Source of the DNA: Pyxidicoccus xibeiensis
Lineage (GTDB): Bacteria; Myxococcota; Myxococcia; Myxococcales; Myxococcaceae
NCBI RefSeq assembly: GCF_024198175.1
Contig: NZ_JAJVKV010000001.1
Coordinates: 1,240,001-1,304,000 of the forward strand
Reading direction: 5' to 3'
DNA: 64,000 nucleotides
The notes beneath the pieces are model-generated. The model did no database searches. It worked only from the letters and a program-made list of their open reading frames with translations, and had not been told where the DNA came from. This document shows, one piece after another, positions 8,609-17,101 of the stretch. The stretch's first letter is position 1. Every line of letters starts with the position of its first letter. The position numbers and the translations under genes were made by a program.

Positions 8609-10272
8609 AGGTCACCTCCCACCGCATAGATGAGCGACAGCCGGCCGACGACGGCGCCACCCGCCTGCACCTCGGCGGCGACGCCCCAGTCCTGGGTCAG
8701 CAGTGCGCGCCCCCTGAGACCGAAGCTCCCAATCACTCCGCCGCCGCGCGTGCGCATGCCACCCGCGAAGTCGTCCTTGCGGTGGTCGTAATAAAGGAGT
8801 GCGTCGCCTCGCACCGGCCCGCCCCGGCCCAGCCACACGCCGTAGCCGAAGGTGAAGAGGAGCTGCTCGCTCAGGTTCCCGTCATCCACCGCGCCCGGGT
8901 AGCTGTAGCCATGGAAGGACGTGCCCAGGCTGGCCTCCGCGAAGGAGCCCGCCAGCGCCGGGCTCACTCGCGCCATGGCGTAGCGGCCGCGCAGGCCCAC
9001 CTCCGCGCCGGCCACGGTGAAGCCCTCCGTGGGGTAGCGGTGGTAGAGGCCGAAGAGCTCCGCATCCAGCGAGGTGCCGTCCGAGCTTCCACGCGCGCGC
9101 TCGGACTCGCCGAGCAGCCGGTATGCGCCGCCCAGGCGGACCTGCGTGTTGCCCTCGCTCGGGGCCATGAGCGCGGAGCCCTTCAGCTGCAGCGAGTCGA
9201 ACCGGGCCAGCGCGCCCACCGACACGAAGCTGCCGTACTCGAAGGACGGGTCGCTGACGTACTGGTAGCCCAGCTCCAGCTCCAGCGGCGGAAGCGAGGA
9301 CGCGGGCACGCCCGGGTCGAACGCGGGCGACGTCACGGCGTAGAGGTTGGCGAGCGCGGACACGCCGAACATGCTGAAGCCCGCCAGCGTCACCGCGTAC
9401 AGCGGGGCAATCGTGCGCCGCGACGCGCCCGTGAAGGCGATGGGCACGCCGCCCAGCGCGATGAGGCCCAGGCCCGCGCCCTCCATCGCGAAGAGGCGCT
9501 TCGCCGTGTGCGTGTCTCCCGCGATGAGCGGCCCGAGCCCATGGAAGAGCAGCCCCGGCAGCACCGACGCCGCGACGGGCAGCACCTGGAAGGGGCGCTC
9601 CTGCATCGGCAGGTGCGGGGACATGCCCGGAGAGAGGACCCCTTCGTTGGGCGCGAGCGGACCGGGCAGCACACCGGGCCTCCCGGGCAGGTGCGCGGCG
9701 ACGCCGGCCCCGTCTGAGCTGGACGGTGCCGCCTCGGTGCCGAGCGTGGAGATGGCGGCCTCCGCCTGCGAGCCGGAGGAGCCCGCAGGCACCGACGACT
9801 CGGCCCCCTCTGCGAGCACCTGTCGCACAGGTGCGTCCGGTCTGGCTGTGTCAGCCGTGGCCCCGTCCGACACCGAAACGCCGGCAGCCACCACGGCCGC
9901 CGCCGCCACGTCGGACACCGAAGCCCTCGCCGTGTCCGGGCCCGACTCCGTCGCCACGTCGGCCGCGGCGGCATCCGGCATGGTGCCCGCCGCCGTGGGC
10001 ACGTCGCCCATCAACGAGAAGGTGCGCCCAGGCGCAACGTCCACCCGCCCCTGCGCGAGCCCCTGCTCCACGCCGATTCGGATGGGCGGCACGGACGCGG
10101 GCAGCACCGTTGGCAGCTCCCTCGGCACGTCCAGGCCGCCCAGCTCGGGGCCCGCTGACAGCAGGTCGAAGGCGGACACTCCCTGGGCGAAGCTGACGCG
10201 AGGCGTCATGGCCAGCACCCACATCATCCCCAGGGCGGCCCAGCGTGAGCGCGGGGGGAGCTCGGACACCAT
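8605..10272 (-). CDS. Secreted protein with low-complexity spacer and C-terminal beta-barrel-like region
   Basis: 555 residues. The start at 10272 is chosen because AAAGAGG lies about 8 bases upstream and the product then opens with a clean signal peptide (MVSELPPRSRWAAL.. to SFAQG). Residues about 90-215 are Ala/Asp/Ser/Pro-rich low complexity. Residues about 235-310 are hydrophobic and glycine rich. From about 320 to the end, alternating strands such as LELELGYQYVSDPSF and LLYYDHRKDDFAGG suggest an outer-membrane barrel. No known family is recognised. The gene is coupled by a 4-base overlap to the phosphoesterase lipoprotein, implying joint function at the envelope. Confidence 0.68.
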   Translation of the reverse strand: MVSELPPRSRWAALGMMWVLAMTPRVSFAQGVSAFDLLSAGPELGGLDVPRELPTVLPASVPPIRIGVEQGLAQGRVDVAPGRTFSLMGDVPTAAGTMPDAAAADVATESGPDTARASVSDVAAAAVVAAGVSVSDGATADTARPDAPVRQVLAEGAESSVPAGSSGSQAEAAISTLGTEAAPSSSDGAGVAAHLPGRPGVLPGPLAPNEGVLSPGMSPHLPMQERPFQVLPVAASVLPGLLFHGLGPLIAGDTHTAKRLFAMEGAGLGLIALGGVPIAFTGASRRTIAPLYAVTLAGFSMFGVSALANLYAVTSPAFDPGVPASSLPPLELELGYQYVSDPSFEYGSFVSVGALARFDSLQLKGSALMAPSEGNTQVRLGGAYRLLGESERARGSSDGTSLDAELFGLYHRYPTEGFTVAGAEVGLRGRYAMARVSPALAGSFAEASLGTSFHGYSYPGAVDDGNLSEQLLFTFGYGVWLGRGGPVRGDALLYYDHRKDDFAGGMRTRGGGVIGSFGLRGRALLTQDWGVAAEVQAGGAVVGRLSLIYAVGGDL

Positions 10273-10709
10273 CTGCGTTGCCTCTTTCTCGCCACGAGGG
10301 ACCGGCCGCCCCTCGCCCGCCGGCTCCGCCGGACGTGCCCGCCTAGATAACCGCCATCCGGCGCGTTGCTTCAGGGAACACCTTGAAGAAGTGTGAAGCC
10401 AGCTGACAGGCTGACTCAACGCACCCTCCGTGCAGCCGCCGCGCAGCGTCACCCGGCCCCTGATTCCAGCTGGTTACACGGCCGGAGAATTGTTTCAGGT
10501 GTCTCAACCAATCATTCTGAGACCGGCCCGCCTCACTCCGAGAGTCGCAGCACGCGTGGATCATCCCACCGGGCCCTGGGTCGCTTCCCTCCCCGCTGAT
10601 CCAAGCACTGACAGCGAAAACTTCGCGTGCCGCGCGAGCGGCTTCCGGGACTTTCTCCCAAAGGGGAGTATGCTCAGCCTCCCTCATCTACTTCCCTGGC
10701 CCAGCACCC
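10273..10709. other. 437-bp divergent intergenic region
   Basis: It lies between the divergent beta-barrel-like gene (start 10272) and the kinase gene (start 10710), so it must hold both promoters. Apart from the AAAGAGG site of the minus-strand gene, no convincing promoter, hairpin, RNA or small gene was found in it. Confidence 0.5.
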
Positions 10710-13505
10710 GTGGCGGAAACCAGCCCCCAGCAATTCGGCAAATACGTCCTGCTTTCGAAGATTGCCGCGGGCGGTATGGCGGTCACCTACCGAGCCCGGA
10801 TGACGGGGGCGGCGGGCGTCACGAAGCCGTGCGTCATCAAGCAGATCCTCCCCCACTTCGTCGACGACACCGACTTCGTGGAGATGTTCATCAGCGAGGC
10901 GCGGCTGGTGGCGGGGATGAGCCACAGCAACATCGCCCAGGTCTTCGACTTCGGCGAGGTGGACGGGCAGTACTTCATCGCCATGGAGCTGGTGCAGGGC
11001 CAGCCCCTGTCCAAGGTGCTGCGCCGTGCGCAGAAGGCCGGCATGGGCTTCTTCCCGGAGCCCCTGGCCCTGCACATCGCCAGCAAGCTGTGTGACGGGC
11101 TGGACTACGCGCACCGCCACGTGGGCGAGGACGGCGAGGTGATGGGCCTCGTCCACCGCGACGTGTCCCCGGACAACGTCCTCATCTCGTATGAGGGCGA
11201 AATCAAGGTCATCGACTTTGGCATCGCCAAGGCCACCAGCCTGGTGGAGGCGAAGACGTCTCCCGGCACCCTCAAGGGCAAGTACCCGTACTTCTCCCCG
11301 GAGCAGGCGCAGGGCCGGCAGGACCTCGACGCGCGCACGGACGTGTACGCCGCCGGCGTCGTCCTCTACGAGATGGTGTGCGGCAAGCGCCCCTACGAGG
11401 GTGAGTTCGTCACGGTGCTGCCCCGCATCATCACCGGCGACTGCCTGCCACCGTCCGCCATCAACACCATGGTCAGCGCGGAGCTGGAGAACGTCGTCTC
11501 CCACGCGATGGCCATCGACCGCGACGCGCGCTACCAGTCCGCGAAGGAGCTGAGCGCGTCGCTGGTGGAGTTGCTCTACCGCGACAACCCGCGCTTCACG
11601 CCCGCGCTGCTGTCGGAGCTGATGGCCTTCCTCTTCGCCGAGGAGCTCACGGCCGAGGGCCGCAAGGTCGACATCACGCCCGCCTTCAAGGAGCAGCTGG
11701 CCACCTGGCAGACGGGCTACTCGGAGCCGTCGCAGGGCCGCGCACGGCCGCTCTCCAGCAACGCGCAGCGGGGCTCCAGCTCTGGCATCCGCTCCAGGCC
11801 GGGCAGCGACGGCGGCCGGCCCGGCAGTGACAGTGGCAGGCCCGGCAGCGACGGCGGCCCGCGCCGGCCCACCACCAGCAACCCGGGCATGCGCCGCGTG
11901 ACGAGCGCCGACGGGGTGCGCCGCGTGACGAACCCCAGCATGACGCGTTCGGACGGCGGGCGCCGGCCCGTCACGTCCGAGCGCTCCGCCCCGCCCGTGC
12001 CGGAGCTGCCCGAGGAGCCGCGCACCGACGCGGGCGTCGCGCCCATCGCGGCGCCCACGCTGGCCGTGCCGCGCGACACCCCGGTGGAGGTGCCCGCCGC
12101 CGTCGTCGAGGACGACGGGACGCTGCCGACGGCGACGCGCACCGTGCCGCAGCCTCCGGTGCGCGGGCCCGCCGGGTTCCGCACCTCCGTCGACGAGGCC
12201 CGCGAGAAGCTGGCGCGCGAGGAGGCCGAGCGCGTCGCGCGGAGCAAGGAGCAGGCGCGCACCCTGACGATTTCCATGTTCGGCGCCGCCGTCCTCCTGC
12301 TCTTCGGCGGCCTGCTCTACAACTTCGTCTTCAAGGCGGACGTGCTGCCCACCGAGGCGCAGACCACCACCACGCTGTGGGTGACCTCGAAGCCCGAGGG
12401 CGCCCAGGTGAAGCTCAATGGCCGGGACCTCACCGGCCGCACGCCCCTGATGGTCGAGGGCGTCATCGTCGGCGACGCCAACACGCTGGTGCTCACCCTG
12501 CCCGGCCACCTGGCCTGGACGCGGCGCTTCACCCCCACCTCCACCCTGGTGGAGCCGGTGAACGCGGAGCTGAAGCCGCTCGCGGAGGGGCAGGCGGCCG
12601 CGCCCGTCGCGCTGCAGCCCGTCGTGGCCACGCCCCCGGACGCCGGAGTCCCGGCCGTGGCCGTCGTGACGCCCGATGGCGGCGCCGCGGTGGTGGCCGA
12701 CAGCGCGGCCCCGGCGGAGGACGGCGGCACGGAGGTGAAGCCGGAGGATGCGCTGCGCACCATGAACGAGGTGGACTACCCCACGCGCGTGCTGGTGCTG
12801 CGGCCCATGTACAACGCCGCCCCCATCCCCGAGTACACCACCGCCAGCATCGACCTGAACCCGGGTGCGTCCTACTCGGTGTGGACGCAGGGCAGCGCCT
12901 CGCTCTCCGAGGGCCGGGGCACGGCGTCCGGGACGCTGGCGTACTTCGTGGAGGGCGACGTGTCCGCGGACGCGAGCTTCGGCCTGCTCAGCGCGTCCAT
13001 GCGCACCATCAAGGGCGCGAAGCGGCTGCACGTGTTCGCGCTGGACGACAGCGGGCCGGAGGACAACAGCGGCACCATCCGCGTCGTCATCCGCCAGTCC
13101 GCGTACGTGCCGCCGCGATACCTCTCCTTCGATGCGAAGCAGCATGCGGTGCAGCTCAAGCCGGAGCACCAGGTGGCGCTGCGCGGCCTCAACCCGCGCT
13201 CCACCTACCTCTTCACCGTGCGCGACGACTTCGCGGAGCTGCGCTCCAGCGGCAATGGCCGGGTGCGCCAGGTGCTGTGCGTGGAGCGAGGCCCGGAAGG
13301 CGCCTCCGCGCGCTCCACCCACCGCGTCCTGGAGACGGGCAAGCGCTACCAGGTCACCGGCGCCGAGGACCTGCGCTGCACCTTCCCGGACAGCAAGGTC
13401 ACCGACAACCAGGGCGCCATCGAGGTGGACGTCGTGGACGTGACGGTGATGTCCCGCAAGCAGCGCGCCGAGGCGCTCAAGGGCTCGCGCCGCTCCGAGC
13501 GCTAG
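10710..13505 (+). CDS. Transmembrane Ser/Thr protein kinase with PEGA domain
   Basis: 931 residues, GTG start without an obvious ribosome site. The kinase domain spans about 10-285: invariant Lys44 (VIKQ), catalytic HRDVSPDN at 149-156 and DFG at 169-171, all intact, with the Ser-Pro after HRD that is typical of myxobacterial Hanks kinases. Residues about 335-500 form a Ser/Arg/Gly/Pro-rich juxtamembrane linker, partly made of a 7-residue tandem repeat. One membrane helix lies near residue 520 (TISMFGAAVLLLFGGLLYNF). A PEGA domain follows (VTSKPEGAQVKLNG), then about 300 extracytoplasmic residues with no recognised fold. It probably senses an envelope signal and phosphorylates cytoplasmic partners. 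Its start is divergent from the beta-barrel gene. Confidence 0.9.
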   Translation: MAETSPQQFGKYVLLSKIAAGGMAVTYRARMTGAAGVTKPCVIKQILPHFVDDTDFVEMFISEARLVAGMSHSNIAQVFDFGEVDGQYFIAMELVQGQPLSKVLRRAQKAGMGFFPEPLALHIASKLCDGLDYAHRHVGEDGEVMGLVHRDVSPDNVLISYEGEIKVIDFGIAKATSLVEAKTSPGTLKGKYPYFSPEQAQGRQDLDARTDVYAAGVVLYEMVCGKRPYEGEFVTVLPRIITGDCLPPSAINTMVSAELENVVSHAMAIDRDARYQSAKELSASLVELLYRDNPRFTPALLSELMAFLFAEELTAEGRKVDITPAFKEQLATWQTGYSEPSQGRARPLSSNAQRGSSSGIRSRPGSDGGRPGSDSGRPGSDGGPRRPTTSNPGMRRVTSADGVRRVTNPSMTRSDGGRRPVTSERSAPPVPELPEEPRTDAGVAPIAAPTLAVPRDTPVEVPAAVVEDDGTLPTATRTVPQPPVRGPAGFRTSVDEAREKLAREEAERVARSKEQARTLTISMFGAAVLLLFGGLLYNFVFKADVLPTEAQTTTTLWVTSKPEGAQVKLNGRDLTGRTPLMVEGVIVGDANTLVLTLPGHLAWTRRFTPTSTLVEPVNAELKPLAEGQAAAPVALQPVVATPPDAGVPAVAVVTPDGGAAVVADSAAPAEDGGTEVKPEDALRTMNEVDYPTRVLVLRPMYNAAPIPEYTTASIDLNPGASYSVWTQGSASLSEGRGTASGTLAYFVEGDVSADASFGLLSASMRTIKGAKRLHVFALDDSGPEDNSGTIRVVIRQSAYVPPRYLSFDAKQHAVQLKPEHQVALRGLNPRSTYLFTVRDDFAELRSSGNGRVRQVLCVERGPEGASARSTHRVLETGKRYQVTGAEDLRCTFPDSKVTDNQGAIEVDVVDVTVMSRKQRAEALKGSRRSER
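11796..11858 (+). repeat. Three tandem 21-bp repeats in the kinase linker
   Basis: Three in-frame 21-bp copies encode RPGSDGG, RPGSDSG and RPGSDGG in the juxtamembrane linker of the PEGA kinase. Copies differ by a few silent or Gly/Ser changes, so copy number may vary between strains. Confidence 0.8.
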
Positions 13506-13800
13506 GCGCTTCGCGAGACTCCAAAGGCAGGCGGGCGGGCAGGCCCCCATCCGCCTCCCTGCCCCACGAGCCTGCTCCAGCACCCGAATCCGAGTGTCCT
13601 ACCGCCCACGCTCCCGGCATGGCGTGGATGGATACCCTCATGGAGTTCACCGGTGCGGGGGCGCGGTGGAGTGAGCCGGGAGGCTTTGCTTCCTGCCGTA
13701 AGGGCTAGCGGGGGCCGCGTGGCATGGCGGCCCGGCTCGACAAGGACGGGAAAGGCACGTGGGCGCGGAGCCGAGGCGGGCACCGGGCCCACGGGTCTTT

Positions 13801-14442
13801 TCAGCCGCCCGCGGGCTCCTCCTCGCGTGCGCGCATCAGCGCCGCCACCTCCCGGTCTCCCGGGAAGGCGCTGCGCTCCAGCCCGGCGATGACGCGCCGC
13901 CGGTCCTCCTCGCCCTTGTTCTGGCTGAGCTTGAGCTTGCCCTCCAGCCGGGAGACACGGACCTCGAACGCGACAATGCCCGCCATCAGCTTGCGCACGT
14001 ACTCCGCAACCGAGTCGGGGCGCCAGGGCTGGGGGTTGCCCGCCTCGTAGGTCTCGGCACTGTCGCCGAGCAGGCGCAGCACCTCGTCCGGGGACTCCAG
14101 GACGTGCGCGCGGCCGTAGGCATGCACGGCGGCATAGTTCCACGTGGGCACCTGCGGCGGGCCCGGCGTGTACCAGGTGGGCGACACGTACGCATGCGGC
14201 CCCTGGAAGAGGACGAGCACGTCCCGCTCCGCCGCGAAGGCGTGCCACTGGGGATTCGGCCGCGCCATGTGCGCGCGCAGGCGGATGGCGCCCGTGGCGT
14301 CCCGCTCGACGAGGAAGGGCAGGTGCGTGGCGAAGGGCGCGCCGTCCTCGCCCACCGTCACCAGCGTGGCGAAGCTGTGCTGCCGCATGAGCGCGACGAG
14401 GCGCTCCGGGTCCTGCTCCTGGAAGTGCCGAGGCGTGTACAT
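13801..14442 (-). CDS. PaiB-family FMN-binding-type regulator
   Basis: 213 residues, the usual PaiB length. The protein opens MYTPRHFQEQDPE, the characteristic start of this family, and has the split-barrel flavin-binding pattern (HSFATLVTVGEDGAPFATHL and later GPHAYVSPTWY with VPTWNYAAVHAYG). PaiB proteins are linked to negative transcriptional control of protease and sporulation genes in Bacillus and often bind FMN or haem; the role here is inferred. AAGGGG lies just upstream of the start. It is convergent with the PEGA kinase, with about 295 bp of unassigned sequence between their stops. Confidence 0.85.
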   Translation of the reverse strand: MYTPRHFQEQDPERLVALMRQHSFATLVTVGEDGAPFATHLPFLVERDATGAIRLRAHMARPNPQWHAFAAERDVLVLFQGPHAYVSPTWYTPGPPQVPTWNYAAVHAYGRAHVLESPDEVLRLLGDSAETYEAGNPQPWRPDSVAEYVRKLMAGIVAFEVRVSRLEGKLKLSQNKGEEDRRRVIAGLERSAFPGDREVAALMRAREEEPAGG

Positions 14443-14512
14443 GGCCCCTTGCGTCCCCCAGGAGCCACCGCACAGTCAACCCGGGGTGGGGACGGTTACA
14501 GTGCGCGCGGCG

Positions 14513-14830
14513 TCACGCGTCGTCCGCCGGGTCGTCCACCTCGGGCTCCGCACCGGCGTCGGCGCCCCAGTAGGCCTGCATCTGGCGGAGGAAGTCCTGC
14601 GTCAGCGGGAAGCCGGCGCCCGCGCCCAGCACCGTGTCCAGGCCACACTCCGGACACAGCGCCGTCTGGCCGACGTCCGCCTCGTCCTCGTCCACCCACT
14701 CGCGGATGCGCTCGGGCGGGAAGGTGGCCAGGCAGTGGAAGCACCCGCACAGGGCGCTGGCCAGCACCTCGTCGCGGTGCTGGTTGGAGCGCTCGTGCGC
14801 CCGGATGTGGTCGGGAAGCTGTTTCGCCAC
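14513..14830 (-). CDS. Small protein with paired Cys motifs (possible zinc binding)
   Basis: 105 residues with a GTG start. It has a CGCFHC motif near residue 28 and CPECG near 60, which could together bind one zinc. The N-terminus, MAKQLPDHIRAHERSNQHR, and the segment FPLTQDFLRQM match a widespread small cytoplasmic protein family whose function is unknown. The acidic tail ends in DDPADDA. It stands alone, 64 bp from the end of the haem lipoprotein gene on the same strand. Confidence 0.72.
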   Translation of the reverse strand: MAKQLPDHIRAHERSNQHRDEVLASALCGCFHCLATFPPERIREWVDEDEADVGQTALCPECGLDTVLGAGAGFPLTQDFLRQMQAYWGADAGAEPEVDDPADDA

Positions 14831-14894
14831 GGCACTGACTCCAGGGGGGAGGACCCTGGAGCCAGTTGAGCACGAAAGCCGGGCTCCCGTCGTG

Positions 14895-17099
14895 TCAGTG
14901 GACGAAGGACTCCACCTGACGGATGTCGTCCACCGGCTGGTCCCGGAAGCCCGTGAGCAGGTCCTTGCGGAGCTCCAGGACCTGCTTCACCTGCTCGAGG
15001 TCGCGGATGGGGCCCACCTCGAACGGCGGCTTCTCCGCGAGGCCGAGCGGGTCGATGGGGACGACGCCCAGGACGTCCTGGAGCTTGGGCAGCAGCTCCG
15101 GCCTGAAGGCCGGCACCTGGACGCACGACGTGCACCACGCCAGCTCGTACAGGCGCTGGAAGCGGCGCTCCAGGTCCGCGAAGCGCCAGCGGGGCGTGAC
15201 GTTCTGCCAGTCCGGCGACTCGTGGAAGCTGCCCGGGCCTCCGCCCGTGAGGAACCGGGAGAGCTGCGCGGGGATTCCGGACTCCGGGTCCACGTGGGTG
15301 AAGAAGGTGTCCGTCTCACCGGAGTGGCAGCCGTTGCACGTGTTGAGCGAGAAGTCGTGGCGCGCGCAGACGTCGCGAGGCTGCGCCGGGTCGATGACCC
15401 ACGCCTCCCACGCATACGGCGCCATGTGCGAGTGCCCTCCGCGGAAGGGCTTCCCCTGGAAGGTGTACGGGACGGTGTAGCTGGAGCGGCAGCGGTCCGG
15501 CAGCGGCCCGAAGGGCGCCGCAATCCCGGCGCGCACGCTGCCCAGCACGAAGGCGTCCGTGGCGCCGTTCCCGGTGCTCGGGTAGCGGACGTCGTCCGGC
15601 GTCTGCGCCACCGTGTGCGGCCGCAACAGGCCGCTGGACGGTGTGTCCGTGTCCTGCTCCGGCTTTTCGTCCGTCAGCGTGAACTCGCGCATTTCCCAGC
15701 CATCACCGGGGCCCAGGTCCACCAGCGCGTTCTCGCTCGTGCGCACCTGCTTCAGCGCGCTCTTGTTGCCCCTGTCCGGCGCGGCGCCGGAGCGGACGAC
15801 CTCCTCGGTGAGCTTCTGGAGCCGCTCCAGGTAGTCGGGAGTGAAGCCCCGGAAGGTGTTGAGGCGGGTCCACTTCTGGGCCCACTTCGCCACCTGGGCG
15901 CAGCCGGTGATGGGCACGCCGTACTCGAGGATGGTGGTGAAGCGCTCGCGGCCGCACGTGGCCTCCGTGCGGTCGCCCTTGGGCCCGGGCCGCACCACCG
16001 AGAAGACGAAGCGCAGCTCTCCCGCGTCCGTGGGCACGCCCGTCGTCCCGCCGCCGTACGAGCCCCGCCCCCGGCCCACGCCTCCCAGGTCCGGCCGATT
16101 CACGATGGCCAGCAGGCGGAACGGCGCCAGGTCCAGGTCCAGCGGCCCGTCGAGGACGACCTCGCGGCCCTCCTTGCGCTCCACCAGCGAGGCCGTCCGG
16201 CCGCTCGCCCGGGCCCAGGGCTCGAGGACGCGGTGGAACATCTCCACGCGGGCCTCCACCGTGTCCCCATTCACCGTGACGTCGTTGAGCCAGAGCGACA
16301 GCCACGCGAGCACGAAGTCCTCCGCCGTGTGCCCCGACGCCGCGGCCAGCTCCCGCATCAGGTAGGCGAAGGTCCAGACGCCGCCCTTCGTGCCCGTGTC
16401 CGTGCAGGGGTCCCACGTCCGCGCCGGGTCCTGGACCACCTCCTTCGCGGTGATGAACAGCGACTGGCCCCAGGCCCGCGCGGTGGAGACCGGGAGCACC
16501 GGGCAGAGGTTGAGCCCCACGGGGCGACCGGCCTCGAACAGCTCGCGATTGAACGCGACGCCGCGGCTCACCGCCACGGGCGTCCTCCCCTCGAAGACGA
16601 TGGTCCGCTCCGTCGTCTCTCCAAACTGGCCGGACTTGAGCAGCTCCTCCGCCTCCAGCCGCCGCGTCACCTCGGTGGCGTCGAGCTGGCCGAGCAGGCC
16701 GAAGGTGCCCGCCCCCGGGCTCTCCTCGATGAGGCCCAGCGCCTGGAGCGCGTCGGAGCGGACCAGGAGCTGCGCGTCCTCCGGCTCACCGACGATGCGC
16801 ACGAGGCTGTCCTCGAGCAGCTTGCTCTTTGGCGGCGGCAGCTTGACGTGGACCACCACGTCCTCGTCCAGCCCGGCGGAGGACTGGAGCCGCTGGAGGA
16901 AGCGCGAGGTGACCTTCTCCGGCTCGGTCTGCGGCAGCTTGTCCAGGGGCTCGAGCCGGGACTGGCGGGCAAGGACTTCCGGCCCGGCCGCGGAGGGCGG
17001 GGACTTCTCGGACGGCTCCTTCGAGCAGCCCCCTGCCAGCAGGAGACTGCCCGCCAGCAGCAGGCAGGACAGCGGACGATGCGGGTAGCGGTGGTGCAT
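14895..17099 (-). CDS. Lipoprotein with C-terminal haem-c attachment motif
   Basis: 734 residues starting MHHRYPHRPL. The signal ends LLAGGC with lipidated Cys25. Most of the body is of no recognised family. Near the C-terminus is CNGCH at 588-592, the CxxCH motif for covalent haem c, so a monohaem lipoprotein is likely; a second pair, CTSC, near 656 lacks the following His. A Met in the distal part may give the second haem ligand, but this cannot be fixed by eye. It starts only 2 bp after the stop of the repeat-rich lipoprotein gene and is the last gene of the dockerin block. Confidence 0.72.
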   Translation of the reverse strand: MHHRYPHRPLSCLLLAGSLLLAGGCSKEPSEKSPPSAAGPEVLARQSRLEPLDKLPQTEPEKVTSRFLQRLQSSAGLDEDVVVHVKLPPPKSKLLEDSLVRIVGEPEDAQLLVRSDALQALGLIEESPGAGTFGLLGQLDATEVTRRLEAEELLKSGQFGETTERTIVFEGRTPVAVSRGVAFNRELFEAGRPVGLNLCPVLPVSTARAWGQSLFITAKEVVQDPARTWDPCTDTGTKGGVWTFAYLMRELAAASGHTAEDFVLAWLSLWLNDVTVNGDTVEARVEMFHRVLEPWARASGRTASLVERKEGREVVLDGPLDLDLAPFRLLAIVNRPDLGGVGRGRGSYGGGTTGVPTDAGELRFVFSVVRPGPKGDRTEATCGRERFTTILEYGVPITGCAQVAKWAQKWTRLNTFRGFTPDYLERLQKLTEEVVRSGAAPDRGNKSALKQVRTSENALVDLGPGDGWEMREFTLTDEKPEQDTDTPSSGLLRPHTVAQTPDDVRYPSTGNGATDAFVLGSVRAGIAAPFGPLPDRCRSSYTVPYTFQGKPFRGGHSHMAPYAWEAWVIDPAQPRDVCARHDFSLNTCNGCHSGETDTFFTHVDPESGIPAQLSRFLTGGGPGSFHESPDWQNVTPRWRFADLERRFQRLYELAWCTSCVQVPAFRPELLPKLQDVLGVVPIDPLGLAEKPPFEVGPIRDLEQVKQVLELRKDLLTGFRDQPVDDIRQVESFVH

Positions 17100-17101
17100 G
17101 G

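Noticed and set aside
10674..13583. A 969-codon open frame on the minus strand
   Set aside because: It is an antisense shadow of the PEGA kinase in high-GC DNA: low-complexity His/Arg/Gly composition and no motifs.
13506..13800. A terminator or small gene between the PEGA kinase and the PaiB-like gene
   Set aside because: No convincing stem with T-run, and no frame with a ribosome site and natural composition.
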